Shown here in pieces: positions 45,498 through 54,763 of a stretch of DNA of 64,000 bases. The notes below the pieces were generated by a model. It saw only the letters and a program-made list of their open reading frames with translations, searched no databases and had not been told where the DNA came from. Source of the DNA: Actibacterium sp. XHP0104. Its GTDB lineage: Bacteria; Pseudomonadota; Alphaproteobacteria; Rhodobacterales; Rhodobacteraceae. Location: positions 1-64,000 of the forward strand of contig NZ_JAOWLE010000002.1 in assembly GCF_025751515.1 (NCBI RefSeq), written 5' to 3'. A program made the translations under genes and the position numbers. Position 1 is the first letter of the stretch; each line of letters opens with the position of its first letter.

Positions 45498-46660
45498 CGC
45501 TGAAGGGCTATTTCGACTACAACGCCACGACGCCGCTGAGCGACGCCGTCAAGGCAGAGATGCGCCACGCGATGGAGGTTTTCGCCAACCCCTCGGCCGC
45601 CTACCCGGCGGCGGGGCCTGCGCGTGCGCTGCTGGCCCAGGCGCGGCAGAACGTGGCCGATCTGATCGACGCCGCGCCCGAACAGATCTTTTTCACCTCG
45701 TGCGGCACCGAGGGCAACAACTGGGCCCTTCAGGCCAGCTGTGCGGGCGCGCCGGGCGAGGCGGCGATCGTGACCACGGCAATCGAGCATGACGCCACGC
45801 TGGCGGCGGCGCGCGCATTGGGCCAGTCTCAGGGCCGGCCGGTTCATGTCGCCCTGCCGCAATCCGACGGGATCGTCCGCGCCGATGCCGTCGCGCGCGC
45901 CTCTGCGGGTCCGGTCGCGGTCTATTCAGTGATGCTGGCCAACAACGAAACCGGCGCCATCCAGCCCGTGGCCGAGATCGCCGAGATCGCCCGCGACCGC
46001 GCGGTGCCCTTGCATGTCGATGCGGTGCAGGCGGTCGGCAAGATGCCGGTTTCGGTGCGTGCGCTGGGATGCGATTGCCTGTCGCTTTCGGGGCACAAGT
46101 TTCACGGGCCCAAGGGGGTAGGGGCCATGTATGTCCGCGACCCCGGCACCTTTGCCCCGATGATGATCGGGGGCGGCCAGGAACGCGGCCTGCGCCCCGG
46201 CACCGAGAACCTGATCGGCATCGCCGGTCTCAGCGCAGCCGCCGCCGAGGCCCGCGCCCTCATGGACCCCAACGCCGCCCGCAACCGCGAGAACCGCAAG
46301 CGGATACTGGACGGGCTGCGCCGGCAGGGCGTCGCCTTTTCGATCAACGGGCCGGCGGATGATGCCCGGATTCTGCCCAACACGCTGAACCTGTCGTTTG
46401 ACGGGCTGCGCGCCGAGGCGCTGGCCATGCGCCTGGCGCATCTTCAGGGCATCGCGGTGTCGCTGGGCAGTGCCTGCAGCACCAACAAGGACCGCCGCCA
46501 TTCGCATGTGCTGGTCGCCATGGGCCTGCCCGAGGCACGGTTGGTCTCGGCGCTGCGCATCAGTTTCGGCCGCTACACAAGCCAAGCCGATATCGACGCT
46601 CTGGTGCGGGCGCTTGCCGATGGCGTGGCGCATCTCAGACAGTTGTCCGGAGCCGCGTGA
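45494..46660 (+). CDS. Cysteine desulfurase (NifS/IscS type)
   Basis: This is a 388-aa PLP enzyme that converts cysteine to alanine and a protein-bound persulfide. The PLP lysine is Lys202 in SLSGHKFHGPKG and the persulfide cysteine is Cys328 in LGSACST. N-terminal YFDYNATTPL and the C-terminal RISFGRYTS are standard. The start overlaps the scaffold gene by 4 bases and the stop overlaps the acyl-AMP ligase start (TGATG). It is expected to supply sulfur to the scaffold protein beside it. Confidence 0.93.
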   Translation: MTLKGYFDYNATTPLSDAVKAEMRHAMEVFANPSAAYPAAGPARALLAQARQNVADLIDAAPEQIFFTSCGTEGNNWALQASCAGAPGEAAIVTTAIEHDATLAAARALGQSQGRPVHVALPQSDGIVRADAVARASAGPVAVYSVMLANNETGAIQPVAEIAEIARDRAVPLHVDAVQAVGKMPVSVRALGCDCLSLSGHKFHGPKGVGAMYVRDPGTFAPMMIGGGQERGLRPGTENLIGIAGLSAAAAEARALMDPNAARNRENRKRILDGLRRQGVAFSINGPADDARILPNTLNLSFDGLRAEALAMRLAHLQGIAVSLGSACSTNKDRRHSHVLVAMGLPEARLVSALRISFGRYTSQADIDALVRALADGVAHLRQLSGAA

Positions 46661-48330
46661 TGATCCGCTTGCCCTTCGATACCTTGGCCCGGGCATTGCA
46701 GGCCCATGCCGCCCGCGCGCCCGAACAGCTGGTCTTTCGGCGCAAGGGGTTTCGCAACAAGCCCGACGAGATGCTGACCTTTTCTGACCTGCATCAGGGC
46801 GCGCAGCGCATTGCCGCCGCGCTTGATGCCGAGGGCACCGTCGAGGGCGATCGGGTCGTGCTGGCCTATCCGACCGGGAATGACTTTATCCTGGCCTTTC
46901 TGGGGTGCCTGCTGGCGCGTCGTATCCCGGTGCCTGTCAACCTGGGCAAGGATGCCCGCAGCGCAGGCCGCATCCGCACGGTTGCGCAAGACTGTGACGC
47001 GGCGCTGCTGCTGTGCCCCGATCCGGCCGCCCCGGCCGTGGCCTCGGCCCAGCTGCCCGGCGGCTGTCGCCCGCTGGCGCATGACCGGCTGGCGGGAGGC
47101 GTCTACACGCCCCGGCCCATCGACCCCGACGATATCGCGTTCCTGCAATATACCAGCGGCTCGACCGGTGACCCCAAGGGGGTGATCGTCACGCATCGCA
47201 GCCTGGCGACCAATCTGCACCAGATTGCCAGCGTGGTGCCCGCGGATCTGACCCGGATCGTCAGCTGGCTGCCGCAATTCCACGACATGGGCCTGATCGG
47301 CACGGTTCTGACCCCGATCTATGCCGGCTGGGAATGCACCTATTTCTCGCCCATGGAATTTGTGCAGCGGCCGATGCGCTGGTTGCAAGTCATCACCGAA
47401 ACCCGCGCCCACGGGGCCGTTGCCCCGAATTTCGGCTTTTCCTACGTGCTCGAGCGGATGAAAGAGGGCGAGGCCGAGGGGCTGGATCTGTCGTCGTTGG
47501 GCATCCTGATGTCGGGCTCTGAGCCTATCAGCGTCAGCGTGATGGACAGGTTCCTGTCCACCTTCGCGCCGACGGGCCTGCGCGCCAGCGCCCTGGCGCC
47601 CAGCTATGGGCTGGCCGAGGCCACGTTGCTGGTGTCGGCCCTGCGCCCCGGCCTTGAGCCGTCGGTGCAGGATGTCTCGCTGGCCGGGCTAGAGCGCGAT
47701 CAGGTCGTCGCGCCCGGTTCCGACCGCGACCGGCGGCGGGTGATGGGCTGTGGCCAGCTGGCCGACGACATGACCCTGCAAATCGCCGCCCCGGCACCCG
47801 GCGGCGTGGGCGAGATCGTCATCGACGGCCCGAATGTCAGCCCCGGCTACTGGGGGCGCAGGCCGCGCAAGGCCGGGTTCGCCACCGGGGATCTGGGCTT
47901 TGTCATGGACGGCCAGGTCTACATCACCGGCCGGATCAAGGACCTGATCGTGATCCGCGGGCGCAACCTGTACCCGACCGATATCGAGGCCATCAGCCAG
48001 GCCGCGACGCCCGGAGCGGGCGCCAATTCGGCCGCTGCGATCGGGTTGACCGGCGCCGAGGCGCGCGAAAGCTTTGTCGTCGTTCAGGAACTCTCGGCCA
48101 GCCAGCTGGGCCAGGCCGACCCCGACGCGCTGCGCCGCGCGATTGCCCAGTCGATCTGTGACGAGATCGACCTGCTGCCCGACACCGTCATCCTGGTGCG
48201 CAGCAATGCACTGCCCCGCACCACCAGCGGCAAGGTCGCGCGCTCGGCGGCGCGGCAGGCGCTGCTGGACCACAGCCTGCGTGATCATTTCAACCCAACC
48301 CTGTTCGAGAAAGGCCCCTGTCTTGCCTGA
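46660..48330 (+). CDS. Fatty acyl-AMP ligase (FAAL)
   Basis: This is a 556-aa adenylate-forming enzyme. The P-loop motif is YTSGSTGDPKG (residues 164-174), and SWLPQFHDMGLIG is typical of FAALs, which activate fatty acids and load them on acyl carrier proteins instead of CoA. The C-terminal GRIKDLIVIRGRNLYPTDIE and TTSGKVARSA hinge and catalytic-lysine segments are intact. The acyl carrier protein gene follows with an 8-base overlap, which strongly suggests that it is the acceptor. Confidence 0.93.
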   Translation: MIRLPFDTLARALQAHAARAPEQLVFRRKGFRNKPDEMLTFSDLHQGAQRIAAALDAEGTVEGDRVVLAYPTGNDFILAFLGCLLARRIPVPVNLGKDARSAGRIRTVAQDCDAALLLCPDPAAPAVASAQLPGGCRPLAHDRLAGGVYTPRPIDPDDIAFLQYTSGSTGDPKGVIVTHRSLATNLHQIASVVPADLTRIVSWLPQFHDMGLIGTVLTPIYAGWECTYFSPMEFVQRPMRWLQVITETRAHGAVAPNFGFSYVLERMKEGEAEGLDLSSLGILMSGSEPISVSVMDRFLSTFAPTGLRASALAPSYGLAEATLLVSALRPGLEPSVQDVSLAGLERDQVVAPGSDRDRRRVMGCGQLADDMTLQIAAPAPGGVGEIVIDGPNVSPGYWGRRPRKAGFATGDLGFVMDGQVYITGRIKDLIVIRGRNLYPTDIEAISQAATPGAGANSAAAIGLTGAEARESFVVVQELSASQLGQADPDALRRAIAQSICDEIDLLPDTVILVRSNALPRTTSGKVARSAARQALLDHSLRDHFNPTLFEKGPCLA

Positions 48331-48598
48331 TAGCATTTCGTTCGACGCGCTTGTCGACATCCTGTCCGCGCTGGTCGCCCAGGCTGCCCGCAAAACCTCT
48401 GGCACCCCGGCCGAGACCATCGATCCCGACGCGTCGCTGACCTCGTTCGGGCTGGATTCGATGGCCATGGTCGAGCTGGTCTCGGCGCTTGAGGAACAGC
48501 TGGATCGCGAGCTCGAGCCAGAGCTGGCCTTCAACTATCCGACCATCAATGCGCTGGCCCGCCACCTGTCGGCCCAGCCGGCCACGGTCGAGGCCTGA
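48323..48598 (+). CDS. Acyl carrier protein
   Basis: This is a 91-aa carrier protein with the phosphopantetheine site in FGLDSMAMVEL (Ser46 attaches the arm). It is a four-helix bundle by length and pattern. No ATG is available in the right place; I used the TTG at 48323 with AAAGG upstream. It starts inside the last codons of the acyl-AMP ligase gene. It should hold the acyl substrate while neighbouring enzymes act on it. It differs from a housekeeping AcpP in sequence. Confidence 0.88.
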   Translation: MPDSISFDALVDILSALVAQAARKTSGTPAETIDPDASLTSFGLDSMAMVELVSALEEQLDRELEPELAFNYPTINALARHLSAQPATVEA

Positions 48599-48599
48599 C

Positions 48600-49733
48600 A
48601 TGTCGGGCATTCTCGATTGCATCATCATCGGCGCCGGCCAGGCCGGGCTGATTTCCGCGCGGCTGGCCGAGAAATACGGCCTGTCCTGCGTGATCCTGGA
48701 AAAAGGCGCGCAGGCGGGCGCCGAATGGGCCGCCCGCCCGCCCGGGCTGCGGCTGTTCACCACCCGGCGCATCTCGGCGCTGCGCGGGCTTGAGCTGAGC
48801 GAAGGGCCGCAAGACGGCTATCCCGACTGCGCCGAGATGGCGCGCTACTTTGCCGGCTATGCCCGGCATTTCGACCTGCCGGTGCGCACCGGCGCCGATG
48901 TCACCGGGCTGAGCCGGCGGGGCGATCTCTTTGAGGTGGCGTTGCGCGACGGCGAGATCCTGCGCGCGCGCACGGTCATTCTGGCCAACGGATCGAACCA
49001 GATGCCGCATGTTCCGGCAGAGCTGGCCGCCGGGCTGGACGCGCGCATCGCCCAATCGGATGCGCGCGATTACTGGCGCGACATGCCGCCCGCCGATGCC
49101 CGCGTTCTGGTGGTTGGTGATGGCGCAAGCGGCCGTCAGGTGGCGCGCGAGCTGGCCGAGCGGGGCTGTAGGGTGCATTTGTCCGGCCGCAACCGGCGCC
49201 TGGCGCCCGAGGAAATCCTGGGCCGCAACCTGTTCTTCTGGCTGATGCGGCTGGGCCTGTTGCGGGCCGACAAATCCACCCTGCGCGCGCGGCTTGTGGC
49301 GCGGCTGAACCCGGTGCCGGCCAAGTTTTCCCTGGCTGACAAGGTGTTGCGCAAGGCCGGGGTCGAGATCGTGCCCGAAACCGTAGCGATGCGCAGTGCC
49401 GCGCCTGCCTGCCTGCAGGCCGATTTCGCCGATGACAGCCATGCCGATTTCGACCAGGTGATCTGGGCCGTCGGCTATCGCGAGAACAGCCCCTTCAACA
49501 GCTTTGCCGCCGGCAAGGACGAGCGCTGGTATACCCAGGGGCGCGGCCAAACCGAGGTGCCGGGCCTTTATGTGGTGGGCCGGGTCTGGCTCAGCTGCCG
49601 GGCATCCGAGCTGGTGCTGGGGGCCGAGGCCGATGCCAAGCGAGTGATCCTGGCGGCTCAACAGCATGTGCGGGGCGCCCGGCAGGGGGCCGAACGGGCC
49701 CCGTTGCCTCTGACCGGAGAAACCCATGCCTGA
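48600..49733 (+). CDS. FAD-dependent oxidoreductase (flavin monooxygenase-like)
   Basis: This is a 377-aa flavoprotein with two Rossmann motifs: FAD-binding IIIGAGQAGL near residues 8-17 and NAD(P)H-binding LVVGDGASGRQVA near 168-181. An ATG-like ILANGSNQMPHVP segment precedes the second motif. The layout matches CzcO/flavin-monooxygenase-type proteins that oxygenate carbon, nitrogen or sulfur. The gene begins 1 base after the carrier protein stop and overlaps the transporter gene by 8 bases. A sulfur or carbon oxidation of a carrier-bound acyl chain is plausible but unproved. Confidence 0.85.
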   Translation: MSGILDCIIIGAGQAGLISARLAEKYGLSCVILEKGAQAGAEWAARPPGLRLFTTRRISALRGLELSEGPQDGYPDCAEMARYFAGYARHFDLPVRTGADVTGLSRRGDLFEVALRDGEILRARTVILANGSNQMPHVPAELAAGLDARIAQSDARDYWRDMPPADARVLVVGDGASGRQVARELAERGCRVHLSGRNRRLAPEEILGRNLFFWLMRLGLLRADKSTLRARLVARLNPVPAKFSLADKVLRKAGVEIVPETVAMRSAAPACLQADFADDSHADFDQVIWAVGYRENSPFNSFAAGKDERWYTQGRGQTEVPGLYVVGRVWLSCRASELVLGAEADAKRVILAAQQHVRGARQGAERAPLPLTGETHA

Positions 49734-52074
49734 GCGCGAAACCCTTTGCCTGTCGCAGGTCGTCGTCACACGCCCGCGCACGATCCTGGCCGCGGTTCTG
49801 GGCTTTCTGGCGCTGGTGCTTGTCGGGCTCAGCTTCATCTCGATGAGCCCCGACCTGCGCGTGTTCTTCGACGACACAAACCCCGACAAGATCGCGCTGG
49901 ACAGCTTTGAGGATCAGTTCGTCCGCGAGGATAGCGGCATCCTGGCGCTGGTGCCGAATTCGGGGCAGGTCTTTACCCCCGAAACGCTGCGGGCGCTGGC
50001 CGATACGGTCGACCGGGCCTGGTATCTGCCCTATGTGCGCCGGGTCGATGCGCTGACGACCTTTCAGGATTCCCGCGCCGAGGGCGATGCGGTCATCGTT
50101 GCCGATCTGATCCCGCCCGACCTCGCGCTTGACACTGCCACCTTGCAGGCGCTGCAACAACGCGCCCTTGCGCGCCCCGAGATCGTCGGCAGCCTGCTGG
50201 ACCCGCAGGCCAGCGCGACGCAGGTGCGGGTGCTGTTCTCGTTGCCCGGTATTGATCTGCGCAACGAGGCCCCCGAGGCCTATCTGGCCATGCGCGCGCT
50301 CGAAGAGGACATCGAGGCCGCCCATCCCGGCGTGGATGTGCTGGTGTCGGGCACGGTGGCGATGAATGCCAGCTTTACCCTGGCGGCCCGACAAGACCTC
50401 AAGACCCTGCTGCCGCTGATGGTGATCGTCACCGTGGCGGTGCTGGGTCTCAGCCTGCGATCCGGCCGCGCGGCCGCCATCGCGCTGGCAACGGCGCTGG
50501 TCTCGGCGCTGGCGGGGATCTCGGCGCTGTGCTGGGCCGGAGTGGCGCTGAACACCGCGACGGTGATGTCGCCGCTGATCGTGCTGACGCTGTCGATCGC
50601 GGGGGTGACCCATGTGCTGTCGGCCATCGGGCGCGAGCGCGGCTATGGCCGCGATTTGCCCCTGACCACGCGGCAGGACCGCGTGCGCGCGGCGCTGGAG
50701 CACGTCGCCCCCGCCGTCACCATGTCGCTGATCACCACGATCCTGGGCTTTCTCGCGCTCAACTTCTCGATCTCCCCGCCGTTCCGCCAGCTTGGCAATG
50801 CGGTTGCCTCGGGCCTGCTGGTCAGCCTGGTGCTGATGCTGGTCTTTGTTCCCGCGCTCTGCGTGGTCTGGCCGCCGCGTCTGCAACCGGCCAGGGCCAG
50901 CTCGGCGGCGCTTGAGCGGATGACGGGTTTCGTGCTGTCGCGCCGGGTACCGGTGCTGGTTCTGTCCGCGCTGCTGGTTGCCGGTGCCTCATCGGGGATT
51001 GCGAAGCTGGTGTTCGAGGACGATTTCGTCGCCTATTTCGATGACAGCTTTGCCTTTCGCCGCGATACCGATGCGATCGAGGACAGGCTGACCGGCCTGC
51101 GCACGCTGGAATACCCGTTCCAGTCGGGCCGTCCCGACGGTGCCTATGACCCCGCCTTTCTGGCGCAGACCGCCGCCTTCGTGTCCTGGGCGCAGGGCCA
51201 TCACAAGGTTGTGGCGGTCCAAAGTGCAACCGACACGCTGCAGCAGCTGTCGATGAACATGAATGGCGACGATCCCTCTGCCTATCGGCTGCCCGAGGAT
51301 GCCCAAAGCGCGGCCCAGTACATGCTGCTTTACGAGATGTCGCTGGGCTATGGCATGGACCTGGCCGACCGGGTGTCGCTGGACAAAAGCGCGCTGCGGG
51401 TCACGGTGGTCTTGCGCAACGTGACCACCGCCGACACCCGCGCCTTCGAAGCCGAGGCCGCGCAATGGATAGGGGCCAACGCGCCCCTGCTGCGGGCCCA
51501 GCCCACGGGCATCGCCCATGTCTTTACGCTGATCGCCTTTCGCGATGCCAAGGCCATGGTGCTGGGCACGTTCGCGGCGTTGGTCCTGGTCTCGGCGGCG
51601 ATGGTGTTCACCGTGCGCAGCGCGCGGCTGGGGATGATCAGCCTGGTGCCCAACCTGCTGCCCGCGGCCATGGCCTTTGGCCTGTGGGGCATGCTCAGCG
51701 GTCAGGTCACGCTGGCGATCTCGGTCGTGTCGGCCATGACCTTTGGCATCGTGGTCGATGACACGATCCATATGCTGCTGGCCTTCAACCGCCTGTACCG
51801 CAGCGGCGTCGAGCGCGACCGCGCCATTCGCGGCGCGATCGCGCGGGTGGGCCGGCCGATGGTCGTGACCTCGGTCGGGCTGATCGCGGGGTTCGGGGTG
51901 ATGTCCCTGTCGGGCTTTGCGCTGAACAGCGACATGGCGCGCCTGACCGGCGTGACCGTCGCCATCGCGCTGGCCGCCGATCTGTTCCTGCTGCCGGTCA
52001 TCCTGTCGCTGGCCCTGCCGCGGTTCCACCGCCGGGCAGAGCTGCAAGAAAACCCTGAAATGGAGCCCGTCTGA
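49726..52074 (+). CDS. MMPL/RND family lipid transporter (HpnN-like)
   Basis: This is a 782-aa inner-membrane transporter with twelve helices: one near residues 20-40, a periplasmic loop, a block of five around 226-385, one near 408-428, a second large loop, and a final block of five around 610-770. The intramembrane GIVVDDTIHMLLAFNRL and THVLSAIGRERG segments are typical of MMPL/HpnN proteins. These move lipids such as hopanoids or mycolates to the outer membrane. Here it would move the acyl product made upstream. It starts 8 bases before the oxidoreductase stop. Confidence 0.93.
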   Translation: MPERETLCLSQVVVTRPRTILAAVLGFLALVLVGLSFISMSPDLRVFFDDTNPDKIALDSFEDQFVREDSGILALVPNSGQVFTPETLRALADTVDRAWYLPYVRRVDALTTFQDSRAEGDAVIVADLIPPDLALDTATLQALQQRALARPEIVGSLLDPQASATQVRVLFSLPGIDLRNEAPEAYLAMRALEEDIEAAHPGVDVLVSGTVAMNASFTLAARQDLKTLLPLMVIVTVAVLGLSLRSGRAAAIALATALVSALAGISALCWAGVALNTATVMSPLIVLTLSIAGVTHVLSAIGRERGYGRDLPLTTRQDRVRAALEHVAPAVTMSLITTILGFLALNFSISPPFRQLGNAVASGLLVSLVLMLVFVPALCVVWPPRLQPARASSAALERMTGFVLSRRVPVLVLSALLVAGASSGIAKLVFEDDFVAYFDDSFAFRRDTDAIEDRLTGLRTLEYPFQSGRPDGAYDPAFLAQTAAFVSWAQGHHKVVAVQSATDTLQQLSMNMNGDDPSAYRLPEDAQSAAQYMLLYEMSLGYGMDLADRVSLDKSALRVTVVLRNVTTADTRAFEAEAAQWIGANAPLLRAQPTGIAHVFTLIAFRDAKAMVLGTFAALVLVSAAMVFTVRSARLGMISLVPNLLPAAMAFGLWGMLSGQVTLAISVVSAMTFGIVVDDTIHMLLAFNRLYRSGVERDRAIRGAIARVGRPMVVTSVGLIAGFGVMSLSGFALNSDMARLTGVTVAIALAADLFLLPVILSLALPRFHRRAELQENPEMEPV

Positions 52075-52880
52075 TGATCCTTCGCATGTTTCGCCACCTT
52101 TCGGGCGCCCTGGCCCTGGCCGTCGTGACATGGTCGCCCCTGCCGGGCCTGGCGCAGAATGCCGAGCGTGGTCTTGAGGTCATGGTCGAGCAGGACCGTC
52201 GCGATGCCGGCTGGAAGACGGTCAAAGTGGCCGGCACGATGATCCTCATCGACAAGGCCGGCCGGCAGGTGTCGCGCAGTTTCGACCTGGTTCGGGTCGA
52301 ACGCGCCAACAGCGGTGACGGCGACCTGTCGCGCATGTCCTTTGCCTCGCCCGCCGACGTGAAGGGCACGGTCCTGCTGACCCATGGCAAGATCGAACCC
52401 GCTGACGACAACCAGTGGCTGTTCCTGCCCGCCGACCGCCGCGTGCGCCGGATCTCGTCGGCCAACCGGTCGGGCAAGTTCCTGTCCTCGGAATTTTCCT
52501 TCGAGGACATGGGCGGGTCGGAAGTGCCCGACAACACCTATGAATGGCTGCGGCAAGAGGCCTGTCCGGGAAATCAGGGCCTGACCTGCAACGTGGTGGC
52601 CTCGGTGCCGCGCAACCCGAAATCGGGCTATTCGCAGCGCATCGTCTGGATCGACACACAGGAATACCGGCCGTTCCAGACCGATTTCTACAACCGCCGT
52701 GGCAAACTGGAAAAGCGTCTGACCTATTCGGGTTACAAGAATTACGGCGGTCACTGGCGCCCGGCCCGGCTGGAGATGTCGAACCTGCAGACCGGCAAAC
52801 GCACCATGCTGGAATGGTCGGATTTCCGCTTTGGGGTCGATGTCGGGGCGGCGGTGATGTCGCCTCAGGGCCTGCAATGA
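52074..52880 (+). CDS. LolA-like outer-membrane lipoprotein-sorting protein
   Basis: This is a 268-aa periplasmic protein with a signal peptide (about residues 1-27, ending GLAQ). The body is the half-barrel lipoprotein-sorting fold of the COG2834 type, with paired strands and FEDMGGSEVPDNTYEW. Such proteins are found beside MMPL transporters and are thought to carry a lipid through the periplasm. It starts in the transporter stop (TGATG) and ends in the barrel gene start (ATGA). Confidence 0.88.
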   Translation: MILRMFRHLSGALALAVVTWSPLPGLAQNAERGLEVMVEQDRRDAGWKTVKVAGTMILIDKAGRQVSRSFDLVRVERANSGDGDLSRMSFASPADVKGTVLLTHGKIEPADDNQWLFLPADRRVRRISSANRSGKFLSSEFSFEDMGGSEVPDNTYEWLRQEACPGNQGLTCNVVASVPRNPKSGYSQRIVWIDTQEYRPFQTDFYNRRGKLEKRLTYSGYKNYGGHWRPARLEMSNLQTGKRTMLEWSDFRFGVDVGAAVMSPQGLQ

Positions 52881-54055
52881 TGCGACGGATCGCCCGAACG
52901 GGGCTGCTGGCCGCCGCGATGCTGGCGGGGGCTGGCGGCGGTCAGGCGGCCGAGCTGAACACCTCGGTCGGGATGCAGGCCTATGCGTTCAGCGATGATC
53001 CCGCCTTTGCCGGGCAGTCGGCGCATGAGATGCGCGTGCTGGCCGACCTTTGGGGCAATGTGGATCTGGCGCCGGGGCTTCAGTTCCGGTTCGATGCCAA
53101 CCTGACCCTTGGCGAGCACAGCTTTGCGCGGATCGACGAGGCCACGCTGCGCTACGACTATGGCACCGGCAGTCTGCGGCTGGGCGCCGATCAGCACCCC
53201 TGGGCGCGCACCGAGTTCGCGCGCTTGTCGAACGTGCTGAACCCTCGTGATTTCCGGGCCGATTACGAAGGCGACACCCTGATCGGAACGCCGATGCTGC
53301 AATGGAGCACCTTGGCCGGCACGGGCACCATCGACGTCATCGCGACCGGCTGGGCGTCGGGCAATGCCTATCGCCAGCCGGAACAGCGGCTGCGCCCGTC
53401 GCCGGACCTGATCGGCGGCACGGTCTGGGAACGTCCCCGCGCAACGCCCGGCCTTGCACTGCGATACGAGAACAGTTTCGACGCGGTCGATCTGGGGGTT
53501 TACCTGCGCCGGGGGCCGTCCTACGAGGCCGCGCTGGTGCCCGTGCCGTCGGGCGTGGCCCCGTATTATCCGTGGGTCGCGCAGGCGGGGCTGGATATGC
53601 AGGTGACCACCGGCGCGCTGATCGGCAAGCTCGAGCTGCGCCACACCACCAACCAGCCGACGCGCGCGGGTGGCCGCCAGGATGGATGGGCCGCGGCCCT
53701 GGGCGCGGAATACACGTTCTTTGGTGTCGCGGGCAGCGATGGCGACATGATGCTGTTCGCGGAATACGCCTGGGACCAGCGCGGGCGGGACGCCTGGCAG
53801 ATCTGGCAGGATGACCTTGTGCTGGGTGCCCGCTGGTCGGCCAACACCATCGCCAACACCCGCCTGTCGGCGGGGCTGCAGCTTGATCTCGACTATGACA
53901 CTCGCGCGCTGCGCCTGCGGCTGGAACATCGGCTGGCCGACGGGCTGACGGCCGATCTGTCCGTGCTGCACTGGCTTGAATCCGATCCCGCCGATCTGGT
54001 GCGCGACCTGCGCAAGGACAGTCACCTGCAGATTACCATCATGCGCGATTTTTAG
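52877..54055 (+). CDS. Outer-membrane beta-barrel protein (DUF1302-like)
   Basis: This is a 392-aa protein with a signal peptide (about residues 1-25, ending GQAAE) and alternating amphipathic strands to the C-terminal phenylalanine, the usual barrel signal. LSNVLNPRDF resembles a motif of DUF1302 proteins found with MMPL and LolA-like genes. It would be the outer-membrane end of the export path. Two ATGs in a row (52877, 52880) are possible starts. It is the last gene of the overlapping run. Confidence 0.82.
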   Translation: MMRRIARTGLLAAAMLAGAGGGQAAELNTSVGMQAYAFSDDPAFAGQSAHEMRVLADLWGNVDLAPGLQFRFDANLTLGEHSFARIDEATLRYDYGTGSLRLGADQHPWARTEFARLSNVLNPRDFRADYEGDTLIGTPMLQWSTLAGTGTIDVIATGWASGNAYRQPEQRLRPSPDLIGGTVWERPRATPGLALRYENSFDAVDLGVYLRRGPSYEAALVPVPSGVAPYYPWVAQAGLDMQVTTGALIGKLELRHTTNQPTRAGGRQDGWAAALGAEYTFFGVAGSDGDMMLFAEYAWDQRGRDAWQIWQDDLVLGARWSANTIANTRLSAGLQLDLDYDTRALRLRLEHRLADGLTADLSVLHWLESDPADLVRDLRKDSHLQITIMRDF

Positions 54056-54114
54056 CCCATAATACATCCCTGGGTTGCTTTCCGCTGGTATGGCCATGCG
54101 ACTCCGCTTAGACA

Positions 54115-54127
54115 TGACGTGGCGTCA
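54115..54127. promoter_or_regulatory. TGACG-TGG-CGTCA dyad before the LuxR-type gene
   Basis: This is a perfect 5-bp inverted repeat with a 3-base centre, followed by GTTTTA, about 25 bases before the regulator start. It could be its operator or a weak barrel-gene terminator. Confidence 0.3.
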
Positions 54128-54152
54128 GTTTTAGTGAATGGAATGGGTCTCG

Positions 54153-54749
54153 ATGAGTATGCGCTCGCTTTATGCCGACGTCAGCCTGCTGCAAGGCCCC
54201 AGGGCCTGCAGCATCCTGTGCAAGACGATGCTGGTGCCGATGTTCATGTTCATCGCGCTGGAACTGTTCCTGCTGATCATGCCGCCGCAAAGCGGGCCGA
54301 TGGTGCGGATCGCCGAATATCTGCACTGGATGAGCATCGTGCTGGTGATGATGGTCTATGTGGTCTGGGTTCGCGGCATCAACCGCAACGCCGAGCAGAT
54401 CTCGCAGGACCTCAGCGAAAGCCTGCGCCAGCAGCGCGACATGAAGCGGATCGTGCGCGGCCATCTCGATGTCGAGTTCGACCGCTGGAACCTCAGCGCG
54501 GCCGAACGTGACGTGGCGCTGTTGTCGCTCAAGGGGCTGAAGATCTCGCAGATCGCGGAATTCCGGCAAACGCGCGAAGGCACGGTCAAGGCGCAGCTGA
54601 ACGCCATATTCCGCAAGGCGGGGGTCTCGTCGCGGCCCGAGCTGCTGGCCCAGTGTCTGGATGTCATCCTAGAACTGGGCGCCGACGGCTGCACCGACGA
54701 TCTGTGCGTCTGCTCGCATGACCACCGCGATGGCGGGCCCTGCCACTAG
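54153..54749 (+). CDS. Membrane-bound LuxR-type regulator with Cys/His-rich tail
   Basis: This is a 198-aa protein. Two membrane helices (about residues 26-44 and 59-74) are followed by a LuxR/GerE-type HTH (about 112-170, with KISQIAEFRQTREGTVKAQL as the two recognition helices). The last 19 residues form CTDDLCVCSHDHRDGGPCH, with Cys180, 185, 187, 197 and His189, 191, 198, a likely metal or redox site. A classical autoinducer or receiver domain is absent. It sits after the lipid cluster and may regulate it. The start at 54153 is favoured; an ATG at 54138 is possible. Confidence 0.82.
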   Translation: MSMRSLYADVSLLQGPRACSILCKTMLVPMFMFIALELFLLIMPPQSGPMVRIAEYLHWMSIVLVMMVYVVWVRGINRNAEQISQDLSESLRQQRDMKRIVRGHLDVEFDRWNLSAAERDVALLSLKGLKISQIAEFRQTREGTVKAQLNAIFRKAGVSSRPELLAQCLDVILELGADGCTDDLCVCSHDHRDGGPCH

Positions 54750-54763
54750 CCAGACGCGCAAAC

